A stretch of DNA of 64,000 bases from UBA1412 sp964609795 (GTDB lineage Bacteria > Verrucomicrobiota > Verrucomicrobiia > Limisphaerales > UBA1412): assembly GCA_964609795.1 (NCBI GenBank), contig CAZSTC010000001.1, forward strand, positions 65,258 through 129,257. Direction: 5' to 3'. Made by a program: the position numbers and the translations under genes. Positions 16,148 through 25,331 of this stretch are shown here, piece after piece. Position 1 is the first letter of the stretch. Each line of letters begins with the position of its first letter. The notes beneath the pieces are model-generated. The model was not told the origin of the DNA and made no database searches. It saw nothing but the letters and a program-made list of their open reading frames with translations.

Positions 16148-17637
16148 AGTTAGCTCAATTAATAGCGGGTTTAGGCAAGGTGGAAACAGTGGGTTCTCTG
16201 GACCGGGAGGTAACGGGAATAGCCTATGACTCGCGCTGCGTGACACCCGGAAAATTATTTGTTGCTATTCGTGGGGTCGAAAGTGATGGGCACAATTTTA
16301 TTGCTGATGTGGCAGACCGCGGCGCCGTGGCAGTGATTTGCGAAAGGAAAGGCACCAGCGGAGGGAAGATGACGCGGGTTATTGTTCCGAATACGCGTGC
16401 TGTTTTACCCTATATCGCCAGCGCATTTTTTGATTACCCGGCGAAGAAGCTGAAAATGGTGGGAGTCACCGGAACCAATGGCAAAACAACAGTCACCTAT
16501 CTATGCAAATATATCCTGGAAGAGGCTCATATCCATACGGGGCTTCTGGGTACTATTCGCTATGAGATTGGAGATCGGGTAATCCCGGCACAGCGGACTA
16601 CTCCGGAATCTCTGGATCTTCATTTCATGCTTTCAAAAATCGTGGCTGCCAATGGTCAGTGTTGTGTCATGGAAGTCAGTTCTCATGCCTTGGAGCAGAA
16701 TCGGGTTGATGGAATTAATTTTGATATCGGGGTTTTCACGAATCTTACCCAGGATCATCTGGATTACCACGGCACCATGGAAAATTACTTTGAAAGCAAG
16801 AAGCGCTTATTTACTGAGGGAATAAAGGGCAAGAAAGATTTCAAAGCGGTGGTCAATGCTGATGCTCCCTTTGGACGGGAACTTATCAGAGAATTGAGTG
16901 GTAAATGCGATCTTTTATCTTATGGGTTGAGAGAGAATGCTGCCATTATGGCGTCGGAGATAGAGTTGTCTGCCCATAAAACCAAAATGAAAATCAATTG
17001 CCCTCAGGGAGAATTCATGTTGGAGACACCCCTGATCGGGCGCTATAATATTTCAAACAACCTGGCGGCTATAGGAGTGGGCTTATCTTTTGGAGTGAGC
17101 CCGGAGGTTATCGTCTCTGCTTTGAGTAAAGCCGCACCGATTGCCGGACGCTTGGAACGGCTGGATGCCGGACAGCCTTTCACCGTTTTAGTGGATTATG
17201 CCCATACGGATGACGCAATGCAGAATGTGCTGAGCACACTTAAGGAAATCACAAAGGGGCGCGTATTATTGCTTTTCGGATGCGGGGGCAGTCGGGATAA
17301 AGGTAAGAGATTGAAGATGGGGGCTGTAGCTGCTGACTTGGCGGATTATACTCTGATTACAACAGATAATCCTCGAAAGGAGGAGCCCAAGGATATCGCG
17401 ACTCAAGTGGAGTCCGGCTATCTGACTCGGCGGCAGGATGGATACGAAATAGAATTGGACCGCGCACTGGCAATTGAGAGAATCATCAAGATGGCCAAAG
17501 AAGGAGATACGGTCCTTTTGTGTGGCAAAGGTCATGAGACGTATCAGGAATTTCATGGGCTGGTCGTGCCTTTTGACGACCGCCTTCATGCAATGAACGC
17601 GTTGGCTAATTTGGGTTATCATACCGGAATGGATTAG
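16144..17637 (+). CDS. murE: UDP-MurNAc-L-Ala-D-Glu:meso-diaminopimelate ligase MurE
   Basis: Mur ligase adding the third amino acid to the peptidoglycan stem peptide in the cytosol. The ATP-binding loop GVTGTNGKTT (about residues 109-118), the TTPESLDLH block and the C-terminal HETYQEF are conserved. The specificity motif DNPRKEEP at Asp408-Pro415 is the diaminopimelate type (DNPR); the arginine normally contacts the free carboxylate of meso-DAP, so the cell wall is predicted to be of the DAP type. Length 497 is normal. The ATG overlaps the ftsI stop (ATGA-like overlap), indicating translational coupling. Confidence 0.96.
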   Translation: MKLAQLIAGLGKVETVGSLDREVTGIAYDSRCVTPGKLFVAIRGVESDGHNFIADVADRGAVAVICERKGTSGGKMTRVIVPNTRAVLPYIASAFFDYPAKKLKMVGVTGTNGKTTVTYLCKYILEEAHIHTGLLGTIRYEIGDRVIPAQRTTPESLDLHFMLSKIVAANGQCCVMEVSSHALEQNRVDGINFDIGVFTNLTQDHLDYHGTMENYFESKKRLFTEGIKGKKDFKAVVNADAPFGRELIRELSGKCDLLSYGLRENAAIMASEIELSAHKTKMKINCPQGEFMLETPLIGRYNISNNLAAIGVGLSFGVSPEVIVSALSKAAPIAGRLERLDAGQPFTVLVDYAHTDDAMQNVLSTLKEITKGRVLLLFGCGGSRDKGKRLKMGAVAADLADYTLITTDNPRKEEPKDIATQVESGYLTRRQDGYEIELDRALAIERIIKMAKEGDTVLLCGKGHETYQEFHGLVVPFDDRLHAMNALANLGYHTGMD

Positions 17638-17642
17638 AACGA

Positions 17643-19076
17643 GTGGAAGCCAGAACATTAAAATTCATGAGCGAGGCGGCCGAAGGTTTGATTTACTTCG
17701 GAAGTGGCGATATTTCTGTAAAAGGCATTTTTACAGATAGCCGCAATCCTCTTCCGGGAGGAGCGTTCTTGGCAGTCGAAGGAGAGCGCTTTGACGGGCA
17801 CGATTTCATCGAAGCTGTCGGCAAGGCGGGTTGCAGAGTTTTTATCGTGAGCCGGATTGAGGGGCATTCATTTCCTGAGAATAGCTCGGTATTATGTGTC
17901 AATGATACCGTGGAGGCTTATGGACGGATTGCTGCTGCATATCGAAGAGATTTCAAAGAGATAAAAATTATCGCTGTCTGCGGCTCCAACGGCAAGACAA
18001 CAACTAAAGATCTGATTGCATCAGTGCTTTCCAAAAAAGGGAAAACCTTATCTAGCAGGCGAAGCTTCAACAACCATATTGGGGTTCCGCAAACGTTATT
18101 GGAGATTGACTCTTCGCATTCATTCGCCGTTATTGAAGCCGGGACCAATCACCCCGGGGAGTTGGCTGCATTACTCAAGATGATTGCCCCCGATTATGGA
18201 GTGGTGACGAGTATTGGACACGAGCATTTAGAATTTTTCGCGGACCTAGATGGAGTTCTGAGTGAAGAGGGATGCATTGCGGAAACCTTGCCATCGGAAG
18301 GCGCTCTCTTTATTCCTGAAGAGTGTTATGGCGTCGCTCAAATCACCAAACGCCTTGGAAAAGGTGTGCGTTGTGTGACGGTAAGCTGTCAGAGTCCGAA
18401 GAAAGCCGAGCTCTATGGAGAGTTGCAAGAGATCAACCGGAGCGGAACAGTTTTTAAAGTTTTTTCCAAAGCCAAGGAGGTGGGCACAGGTCAAGTGGAC
18501 ACTCGCTTCAAAACATGTCAAATACGTTCTTTGGGAGCACATCATATCACCAACGCGCTTCTGGCAATTTGCGCTGGAGAAGAAATGGGTGTTCCGGAGG
18601 ATGATATTTACATGGCTTTGAGCGAGTGTCCCGCCCCAGAAATGCGGACTGAAGTGAAGGTTGTGGGAGGTCTGACTCTCCTCATTGATTGCTACAATGC
18701 CAACCTGGATTCGGTTTGCGCCGCGTTGGAAACGTTAAAAACCCTGGGGAATATTGAGAGTGAAAAAACGGTCGCTATTTTGGGCACGATGGGAGAGTTG
18801 GGCAGGAGTGCCGATGAATCCCATCGGCAGGTTGCGCTCAAAGCAGCGGTAACAGGGGTAGCATGTGCGCTTTTCTGCGGAGAGTATGCAGGAGAGATGT
18901 GCGAAGTCTTTAGAGCAAACGCTTCTGCGAATCAGTTTTCAGAAGCTTTTGACACACCGGAGGCGTTGTTTGCTGAGGTGGATCAGTATGTATCAAAGGG
19001 AGATTGCGTGCTTTTAAAAGCTTCCCGCTCTCAGAAATTCGAGCGATTGGTGCAGAAGTGGAGTCCGGTAGTATGA
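17643..19076 (+). CDS. murF: UDP-MurNAc-tripeptide:D-Ala-D-Ala ligase MurF
   Basis: Final cytoplasmic Mur ligase, adding D-Ala-D-Ala to the UDP-MurNAc tripeptide. Visible motifs: the substrate-domain block FTDSRNPLPGGAFLAVEGERFDGHDF, the P-loop AVCGSNGKTTTKD (about residues 114-126), SFNNHIGVPQTLL, EAGTNHPGEL and IDCYNANLDS. The length (477) is close to the family (about 450). The GTG at 17643, 6 bases after murE, is preferred over the ATG at 17667 because it supplies the N-terminal helix (TLKFMSEAAEGLI) that aligns with other MurF proteins. The end overlaps mraY (ATGA). Confidence 0.95.
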   Translation: MEARTLKFMSEAAEGLIYFGSGDISVKGIFTDSRNPLPGGAFLAVEGERFDGHDFIEAVGKAGCRVFIVSRIEGHSFPENSSVLCVNDTVEAYGRIAAAYRRDFKEIKIIAVCGSNGKTTTKDLIASVLSKKGKTLSSRRSFNNHIGVPQTLLEIDSSHSFAVIEAGTNHPGELAALLKMIAPDYGVVTSIGHEHLEFFADLDGVLSEEGCIAETLPSEGALFIPEECYGVAQITKRLGKGVRCVTVSCQSPKKAELYGELQEINRSGTVFKVFSKAKEVGTGQVDTRFKTCQIRSLGAHHITNALLAICAGEEMGVPEDDIYMALSECPAPEMRTEVKVVGGLTLLIDCYNANLDSVCAALETLKTLGNIESEKTVAILGTMGELGRSADESHRQVALKAAVTGVACALFCGEYAGEMCEVFRANASANQFSEAFDTPEALFAEVDQYVSKGDCVLLKASRSQKFERLVQKWSPVV

Positions 19077-20257
19077 TTTACCAACTTTCACAGTACATAC
19101 TGGATATCGCCAAATTGCAGGGATGGGAGGAATCTGTCTCATGGCTCCGTATCTTTTCTTATGTTTCTGTGCGAGCCATGGGTGCGGCGCTGACGGCGTT
19201 TGCTCTTTGCATGTTTTTAGGCAAGAGTGTGATTCAGTGGCTTAAAGGTATTGCTCCCGAAGATTATACCCCGGAGTGGGCAAAAAACACTCCCGGGGAA
19301 AGTGGTGCCAAAAAAGCAGAAGAAGCCGTGACCGAAGCCCTCAAGAAGAAGCAGGGAGTTCCCAGCATGGGCGGAATCCTGATTGTGGGCGTGATGGATG
19401 TGAGCGCTTTGTTTTGGGGTGTTTGGAATGAACTGCTGCTCCTGACGGTTTTGAGCATGATTGTTCTTGCGGGGCTGGGCTTTTATGATGACTACCGCAA
19501 AGTGACACGGTCAGGAGAGGGCTCTCCGGAGTGGGTTAAAGTCGGTGTGCAACTGGCTCTGGGATTGATCCTGGTCAGTTATCTCTATATGGACGGACGA
19601 GTTTCCTTTCTGATCGAAGAAGTAATGGTTCCGTTTTACAAAGAACCGATTATGTCTGTCGGAGTGGTCTCTTCAATTGTCGGAGCCTTTATCGTTATTC
19701 TGGCGGTGTTCGGCAGCAGCAATGCGGTCAATTTGACGGATGGAATGGATGGCCTGGCGATTGGATGCACCTTGATATGCACCGTGGTTTTTCTGGTAAT
19801 TACTTACCTGACAGGGCGTGTGGATTATTCCGCCTACTTGAATTTAACTTATGTCCGCGGGGCTTGTGAACTGACTGTTTTTTGCGCGGCCCTCGGAGGA
19901 GCCTGTCTGGGTTTTCTTTGGTTCAACTGCCATCCTGCGCATGTTTTTATGGGGGATACCGGCTCACTGGCGATCGGCGGAGCATTCGGGATTATGGCGG
20001 TCCTGGTTCACCAGCCATTTATCCTTCTCATTGCCGGAGGTGTCTTCGTGATGGAGATTGGTTCTTCGGCTTTGCAGCGGTATTATTTTAAAGCGACACG
20101 TATATGGACAGGGACCGGGAAAAGAATTTTTTTGAGAGCACCTTTGCACCATCACCTTCAGCGTTTGGGGTGGTCAGAAACTCAGGTGGTGACGCGTCTC
20201 TACATTATAGGAGTCATTTTTGCGGTTTTGGCTCTTGCATCGTTAAAGATAAGATAA
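19073..20257 (+). CDS. mraY: Phospho-MurNAc-pentapeptide translocase MraY
   Basis: Integral membrane enzyme that makes lipid I from UDP-MurNAc-pentapeptide and undecaprenyl phosphate. About ten hydrophobic helices are present, with the signature motifs GVPSMGGIL, FYDDYRK, NLTDGMDGLAIG, HPAHVFMGDTGSLAIG and the cytoplasmic PLHHHLQ. It starts at the ATG overlapping the murF stop (ATGA), giving 394 residues, some 30 longer than E. coli MraY. Part of the excess is an Ala/Lys/Glu-rich insertion (WAKNTPGESGAKKAEEAV...) in the first cytoplasmic loop, where the usual sequence is a short DGPxSHxxK linker. Confidence 0.96.
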   Translation: MIYQLSQYILDIAKLQGWEESVSWLRIFSYVSVRAMGAALTAFALCMFLGKSVIQWLKGIAPEDYTPEWAKNTPGESGAKKAEEAVTEALKKKQGVPSMGGILIVGVMDVSALFWGVWNELLLLTVLSMIVLAGLGFYDDYRKVTRSGEGSPEWVKVGVQLALGLILVSYLYMDGRVSFLIEEVMVPFYKEPIMSVGVVSSIVGAFIVILAVFGSSNAVNLTDGMDGLAIGCTLICTVVFLVITYLTGRVDYSAYLNLTYVRGACELTVFCAALGGACLGFLWFNCHPAHVFMGDTGSLAIGGAFGIMAVLVHQPFILLIAGGVFVMEIGSSALQRYYFKATRIWTGTGKRIFLRAPLHHHLQRLGWSETQVVTRLYIIGVIFAVLALASLKIR

Positions 20258-20269
20258 CAGTGCGAATTG

Positions 20270-21667
20270 ATGGAATCTAAACAGGATATAATAGCAGTTT
20301 TGGGATTAGGCTCCAGCGGAATGGCTGCCGCCCAACTGGCTTTGAAGCATGGAGCCCGGGTTTTTGTTTGGGATGAATCAAATTCAGGGTGTTTGGAAGA
20401 GCGTGCAGCCCAGTTAAGAGCCCAGGGAGCCACAGTAGAGCTGGGCGTGAATAGCCTGCCTCATACAAGAATGGACTTGATTATAATTAGTCCAGGAATA
20501 GCCCCGAAAAGCATCTTGGGGAAGTTTGCATCACAAGCCGGCTGCGAGGTCCTTTCAGAGTTGGAATATGGATGGAGTTTCATGCAGGAAATTCCGACGA
20601 TTGGCGTCACAGGAACCAATGGGAAGACGACTACGACAGAGCTCTGTTCTCACATATTGAACGAAAACGGAATTCCTACTTGCGCCTCGGGCAATATTGG
20701 CTATCCGGTTTCTTCTCTGGCGTTGGAGAGCCGGAGATTCCCTGTAAATTTGTTTGAGGTAAGTTCTTTCCAGCTTGAGAGAATTAAAAACTTTCGCCCC
20801 AGAATAGCCTTGCTGACCAATATCACTCCGGACCATCTGGAGCGATATCCAGCCATGGAAGATTACTTCTTAACCAAGTTGGAAATATTCTCCAGACAGG
20901 GAGCAGAGGATTGGAGTGTCATCCAGTGGAGTGCCGCCCAGCAGATTCTCAGGCAAATGGAGAAATCTGGAGGAAAGAAGATTAATTTAAAATCCCGCCA
21001 GATCACCTACAGTGCGGAGACTAACCAGGCAGATATGCACGTGGAGGATGGCTGGATCGTTTACAAGGGCTCTCATGGCCTACCTAAGGGGAAGTGGTTG
21101 GATATAAAAGAATTAAAGCTTCTGGGAAGTCATAATCTAGAAAACGTGATGGCGGCGCTCCTTGCTGCGGTCTTGAGCGGAGTTCCGGCTCAGCAGGCGT
21201 GCCAAAGTGCATTGAAATTTGAGCCATCCGATCACCGTTGCCAACTAGTGGGTGTGGTCAAAGGGGTTAAGTATATTAATGACTCCAAAGCGACCAATGT
21301 GGATGCGACACGTCAAGCATTAAAGATGGTCCCAGAGGGCAAAAAAACATGGTTAATTGCAGGCGGAAAAGATAAAGGATTTGATTTCGGAGGATTGGAA
21401 GATTTACTCTCGTGTCGTGTGCGTGGAGCCATTTTGATAGGCGAGACCCGAGAACGGATTCGCAAGGAATGGGAGCAACATGTGCATTGTATGTTCGCCA
21501 ATTCGCTGGAAGAAGCCGTCTATTATGCCGCCCGAAACGCTGTCGCAGGAGAAGTAGTTTTACTCTCCCCGGCTTGTTCAAGTTTTGACATGTTTAAGAG
21601 CTATGCTCACAGGGGTGAGCTGTTCTGCGAATATGTTGAGAAGGTTAAGAAAGAGAAAGAGATTTAA
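20270..21667 (+). CDS. murD: UDP-MurNAc-L-alanine:D-glutamate ligase MurD
   Basis: Mur ligase that adds D-glutamate to UDP-MurNAc-L-Ala. The N-terminal Rossmann motif VLGLGSSGMAAA, the P-loop GVTGTNGKTTTTEL (about residues 112-125), the NITPDHLERYPAMEDY segment, NDSKATNVDA and LLSPACSSFDMFKSYAHRG are all typical of MurD. Length 465 is close to the family (about 440-450). The ATG at 20270, rather than the adjacent TTG, is taken as the start; it lies 12 bases after mraY. Confidence 0.95.
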   Translation: MESKQDIIAVLGLGSSGMAAAQLALKHGARVFVWDESNSGCLEERAAQLRAQGATVELGVNSLPHTRMDLIIISPGIAPKSILGKFASQAGCEVLSELEYGWSFMQEIPTIGVTGTNGKTTTTELCSHILNENGIPTCASGNIGYPVSSLALESRRFPVNLFEVSSFQLERIKNFRPRIALLTNITPDHLERYPAMEDYFLTKLEIFSRQGAEDWSVIQWSAAQQILRQMEKSGGKKINLKSRQITYSAETNQADMHVEDGWIVYKGSHGLPKGKWLDIKELKLLGSHNLENVMAALLAAVLSGVPAQQACQSALKFEPSDHRCQLVGVVKGVKYINDSKATNVDATRQALKMVPEGKKTWLIAGGKDKGFDFGGLEDLLSCRVRGAILIGETRERIRKEWEQHVHCMFANSLEEAVYYAARNAVAGEVVLLSPACSSFDMFKSYAHRGELFCEYVEKVKKEKEI

Positions 21668-21747
21668 ACTGTAAAAGATTCGCTGAAATTCTCGAGAGAG
21701 AATTGACTATCGGATCGAAATGGGCCACAATAAAAACAGATGATGTT

Positions 21748-22740
21748 ATGAACGATCAAGACAACAAAAATACGTTGATATCGCAGGGTTCTCGTCTTCA
21801 GCAGCTCTCAGGTAAAAAGAAGTCAAATCTGGCTGTTGCGATGTTTGCAATCCTGTTTTTTCATGCTGCCGTCCTTGGAGCATTGCTGATTCAGGGCTGC
21901 AAGCAGGAACCACCCCAGCCTGAGGCGACTGCCACCAACGAAGTTGCAATACCGACCAATTCCTCTGCCAGTACCATGGGAGATGCCGGCCTGCAGTTTC
22001 ATGACGATTATCCGGGTGCCGTCGTTCAGCAAGCGACTAACGCGACGTTGCCTGTGGCAGAACAATCGCGCGCAGTGGCCGCTTTACCGCCGGATACTAA
22101 CGCTGTAATTCCTGGAGTACAGGGATTGCCCGGCACGCAGACTCCTCCTGTACAGCCCGGGACAGTTCAAACGGGTACCCTTACACAGACAGTTCCGGCT
22201 GCTTCTGAAATGAAAGAGCATACGGTCAAGAGCGGTGAGAATTACACCAAGATCGCCCGTGCTTATCCGGGATTGACTGTAACGGATTTGTTGAATGCCA
22301 ACCCGGGAGTGGACCCTCGTTATTTGCAAGTTGGGCAAGTGGTGAAAATCCCTCCGGCTTCCGCATCAAAGGCCACAGCGACGGTTTCAGCCGCATCAAC
22401 TGCGACCGATACGCAGAATAAGCCGGCACTGGGCTCAGAATATAAAGACTCGGAAGGGCAAACGGTTTATTTAGTTGCCCCCGGTGATTCGTTGACCCGT
22501 ATCAGTAAAAAATTTGGTGTGAAGATTGCTGATCTCAAAAGTGAAAATCGCCTGGCCAGTGACCGTATTAACGTGGGCCAGAAACTGAGAATACCCAGCA
22601 AATCACCTGCGGCACCCGCCGCGCCTTCTGCTCCGACAACGGACACCGGCGCCCTGGCACCCTTGCCCCAAACAACAGAAAGCGGGAGCGGAACAACGCA
22701 GTCCACGGGAAGAACCACGATTACCCCACTTGGTAATTAG
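21748..22740 (+). CDS. Bitopic LysM-domain protein within the dcw cluster
   Basis: A 330-residue protein with a cytoplasmic N-terminus, one transmembrane helix (about 31-52), a long Pro/Thr/Ala-rich low-complexity linker, and two LysM domains: about 170-216 (HTVKSGENYTKIARAY...VGQVVKIP) and about 250-298 (YLVAPGDSLTRISKKF...VGQKLRIP). LysM binds the glycan chains of peptidoglycan, so the domains are placed in the periplasm. A Gly-Cys (QGCKQEP) at the end of the transmembrane helix could alternatively be read as a lipobox, but the preceding residues fit poorly. It lies between murD and ftsW, where no LysM gene is found in the textbook cluster, and is probably a division or peptidoglycan-anchoring factor of this lineage. 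The ATG at 21748 is chosen over an upstream TTG. Confidence 0.85.
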   Translation: MNDQDNKNTLISQGSRLQQLSGKKKSNLAVAMFAILFFHAAVLGALLIQGCKQEPPQPEATATNEVAIPTNSSASTMGDAGLQFHDDYPGAVVQQATNATLPVAEQSRAVAALPPDTNAVIPGVQGLPGTQTPPVQPGTVQTGTLTQTVPAASEMKEHTVKSGENYTKIARAYPGLTVTDLLNANPGVDPRYLQVGQVVKIPPASASKATATVSAASTATDTQNKPALGSEYKDSEGQTVYLVAPGDSLTRISKKFGVKIADLKSENRLASDRINVGQKLRIPSKSPAAPAAPSAPTTDTGALAPLPQTTESGSGTTQSTGRTTITPLGN

Positions 22741-22767
22741 TAGGAGTTTCCGAGAGTTTTTGCATAA

Positions 22768-22848
22768 GCGATGCTTGCAGCATATTGCATCGCAGTATTG
22801 TCCGGGGTGGATCTGTGCGAGCCTGCAAAGGTGCGTGTGGCCACCCCG
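22768..22848 (+). promoter_or_regulatory. Two-hairpin structured element upstream of ftsW
   Basis: The 144-bp gap before ftsW, much longer than other gaps in the cluster, contains two perfect stems: GCGATGC (22768-22774) with GCATCGC (22787-22793), and CGGGGTGG (22803-22810) with CCACCCCG (22841-22848). The second encloses a 30-base loop with further short complementarity. It is followed by GTAAGTTTTG, not a strong T-run. It could be an attenuator, RNA-processing site or leader element controlling ftsW and downstream genes. Confidence 0.45.
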
Positions 22849-22884
22849 TAAGTTTTGTGCGGATTCGGGAGAGTTAAGGGAGTT

Positions 22885-24171
22885 ATGAAACATATAGTAG
22901 GGGTGATTGTCTTCTGCGTGGCAATGTTGATTGCCATGGGGCTCCTTGCTCTTTACAGTGTTACTTTTTCTAAGATCGAGAAGAAAAACAGCACTCCTCA
23001 AGTGCAAACAGCTTCGAAGGTAACTTCAACAACGAACACAGCCTTGGAGGAGAAGGCATGGAAAGTGCCGCCTCGAAACATTCAAGGGATGAATAGCTTC
23101 AAGAAGCAGGCTCAATTTGCTTTTGCGGGTGCGATTTTATGTATTTGCCTGGCGCTGTTTTTTGACTACAGGTTCTTGCAGAAAGATTGGGTTCCTATTT
23201 TATTGTTAGTCGTCTGTGCGGTTCTATTGACTGCTGTGTTTTTCCCAGCGCTGGGAGGCTTAAAAGTGAAAGGTGCAGCTCGTTGGGTTCGATTGGGAAT
23301 CAACTTTCAGCCTTCGGAACTCGCCAAGCTTTCCATCATTATTTTCCTCGCCTGGTATGGAGCCAAATACCCTTCACTCATTCGACATTTCTGGAAGGGC
23401 CTTATTCTGCCTATGGTGATTGTTTCTCCGCTGGTGCTCCTGATTTTTAGAGAGCCCGATGCGGGAACGACTTTTTTTCTTTTGGCTTTGACTACCTGCA
23501 TGTTGCTGATCATGGGTGCTCGTTGGTATTACTTGTTTATCCCAGCGGGCTTGCTGGGCACTGCTTTGAGCGTTTGGCTTTATTTTGACCCGGTTCGAAG
23601 AGATCGAATCCTCAGCTGGCTGGATTTGGAAGGAACCAAGTACGGCGTGGGAATGCAGGGTTACTCTTCACTCGTGGCTTTGGGCAGCGGCGGTTTGTTT
23701 GGTAAGGGACTGGGAGAGGGAAGTCAGAAAATGGGCTTTTTGCCCGAAGATCACACAGATTTTATTTTGCCGATTATTGGGGAGGAACTGGGCCTTTTTG
23801 CAGTCCTTTTTATTGTTCTTCTTTTTGCGCTTTTAACTGCATGTGGTTTTAAGATTGCATTGCGTGCTCGCGAGCGCTTTGGCGCCTATCTGGCAATGGG
23901 AATTACGCTCATGATCGGATTGCAGGCCTTTATCAATATCGCTGTTGTGACGAGCGTATTACCCAATAAGGGTATGCCTTTGCCATTTATCAGCCGTGGA
24001 GGAAGCAATATTATCATGCTGCTGGGAGCGGTTGGTTTGTTGCTGTCGGTTGCCTTGCGCGGTAACTCGGGTAAAGAGGGCGATCCTCTTGTGTTTGAAG
24101 AGGAGACGCTTGTGGAAGATGAGGAGAATGTATTCACGACAAAAAAACCACCTGATGATGAAAAAAAGTGA
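22885..24171 (+). CDS. ftsW: FtsW, septal SEDS peptidoglycan polymerase
   Basis: SEDS-family glycosyltransferase that polymerises lipid II at the division site with FtsI. The FREPDAGTTFF motif, FLPEDHTDFILPIIGEELG and the C-terminal PLPFISRGGSN are diagnostic of FtsW/RodA/SpoVE. About ten hydrophobic helices are visible. The loop between helices 1 and 2 is long (about 50 residues, Ser/Thr/Lys-rich). The ATG at 22885 is preceded by AAGGGAG at about 5 bases, one of the best ribosome-binding sites in the cluster. Position beside murG and murC identifies it as FtsW rather than RodA. The end overlaps murG. Confidence 0.95.
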   Translation: MKHIVGVIVFCVAMLIAMGLLALYSVTFSKIEKKNSTPQVQTASKVTSTTNTALEEKAWKVPPRNIQGMNSFKKQAQFAFAGAILCICLALFFDYRFLQKDWVPILLLVVCAVLLTAVFFPALGGLKVKGAARWVRLGINFQPSELAKLSIIIFLAWYGAKYPSLIRHFWKGLILPMVIVSPLVLLIFREPDAGTTFFLLALTTCMLLIMGARWYYLFIPAGLLGTALSVWLYFDPVRRDRILSWLDLEGTKYGVGMQGYSSLVALGSGGLFGKGLGEGSQKMGFLPEDHTDFILPIIGEELGLFAVLFIVLLFALLTACGFKIALRARERFGAYLAMGITLMIGLQAFINIAVVTSVLPNKGMPLPFISRGGSNIIMLLGAVGLLLSVALRGNSGKEGDPLVFEEETLVEDEENVFTTKKPPDDEKK

Positions 24172-25330
24172 GAAAAAAGGGCCTTTAGTCGCTATTGCCT
24201 GCGGCGGTTCCGGGGGGCATTTTTATCCGGGTATAGCCGTTGCTCAAAAGCTTTACAATGCCGGGTGTGAAATTCTCCTGATTGTGACCGAAAAGGAGAT
24301 CGATCAGGTCGCCAGCGCGCAGATAAGAGAATTTCGAGTGGAGCGAATGCCTGCGGTGGGGCTGACGAGTCGAAACATGCTCTCGTTTTTTCTTCGTTTC
24401 ATTAAATCGTATTTAAAAGCAAGAAAGCTGTTTCGTAATCTGCAGCCCAAGGCGGTGTTGGGGATGGGAGGCTTTTCGAGTGCACCTACGGTGTTGGCAG
24501 CGCCGTCCGGGAAATGCAAAGCTTTTATTCATGAAGGCAATTCGATACCCGGGAGGGCGAATCGTCTGGTAGCGCCTTTTGTGCATACCGGTTTTGTCCA
24601 CTTTCCGCAATCTGTTTCCAGGTTGCGCATGCGCAGAGTGGATGTGGTGGGGATGCCTGTCAGAGCAAATTTTTCTCCTTCCAATGAAGAGATGTCCAGG
24701 GGCTGCAAAATGATGCTGGGGCTCGATCCTGATAGACCCGTGCTTCTAGCGATGGGAGGAAGTCAGGGAGCCCGTGCGCTGAATTCGCTAGTGGTGGCAA
24801 GTCTCAAGAAAATTTTACGAAGAATACCCGATTTGCAAATCATTCACCTGACGGGCCAAAGAGATTTTGAATCGGTTCAAAAAAGCTATCAGGATAGCGG
24901 TGTCTCTGCGATGGTTCGAGAGTACTTTGCGGAGATGGATTTGGTGATGGGAGCCGCTACTGTGATAGTGAGTCGGTCGGGGGCCTCTTCTCTGGCGGAA
25001 ACGGCTCGGATGAGAATTCCTTCCATCTTAATTCCACTACCCACGGCTGCCGATAATCATCAGTATTACAACGCGCTGGCCTTCGAAGAGACAGGAGCTG
25101 CAATTCTTTTTGAACAACCCGTGAGCCCGCTTCAGGAAGCGGCTGTGGATGACTTTGCAGATGTGGTGAGCTCTCTCCTGACAAATGAAAAGAAGCGTTC
25201 AGCAATCTGCCACGCTTTGGCAGAGTGGGGCGAAAGAGACGCAGCGACAGAAATTGCGAAAAAAATAATAGAGGTTGCGTTGCCTCAAGAAAACCTGAAT
25301 ATGGATTGGAGCACTGAGCCCGTAGTTTGA
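24155..25330 (+). CDS. murG: Lipid II synthase MurG (GlcNAc transferase)
   Basis: GT28 family enzyme that transfers GlcNAc to lipid I on the inner face of the membrane. The first glycine-rich loop CGGSGGHFYPGIAVA (canonical GGTGGHxxPA), the second loop MGGFSSAPTVLAA, the VGMPVR block, MGGSQGARALN and the UDP-GlcNAc site SRSGASSLAE...PTAADNHQ are all present. Length is about 391 residues (E. coli 355). Two adjacent ATG codons (24155, 24158) lie inside the end of ftsW, so the genes overlap by about 17 bases; no ribosome-binding site is visible, in keeping with translational coupling. Confidence 0.95.
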   Translation: MMKKSEKKGPLVAIACGGSGGHFYPGIAVAQKLYNAGCEILLIVTEKEIDQVASAQIREFRVERMPAVGLTSRNMLSFFLRFIKSYLKARKLFRNLQPKAVLGMGGFSSAPTVLAAPSGKCKAFIHEGNSIPGRANRLVAPFVHTGFVHFPQSVSRLRMRRVDVVGMPVRANFSPSNEEMSRGCKMMLGLDPDRPVLLAMGGSQGARALNSLVVASLKKILRRIPDLQIIHLTGQRDFESVQKSYQDSGVSAMVREYFAEMDLVMGAATVIVSRSGASSLAETARMRIPSILIPLPTAADNHQYYNALAFEETGAAILFEQPVSPLQEAAVDDFADVVSSLLTNEKKRSAICHALAEWGERDAATEIAKKIIEVALPQENLNMDWSTEPVV

Positions 25331-25331
25331 G

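Noticed and set aside
22741..22884. Known riboswitch in the gap before ftsW
   Set aside because: The two stems do not match any riboswitch class I can recall; kept only as an unassigned structured element.
23996..24154. N-terminal extension of MurG inside ftsW
   Set aside because: Out-of-frame ftsW sequence; the conserved GGxGGH loop begins soon after the ATG at 24155/24158.
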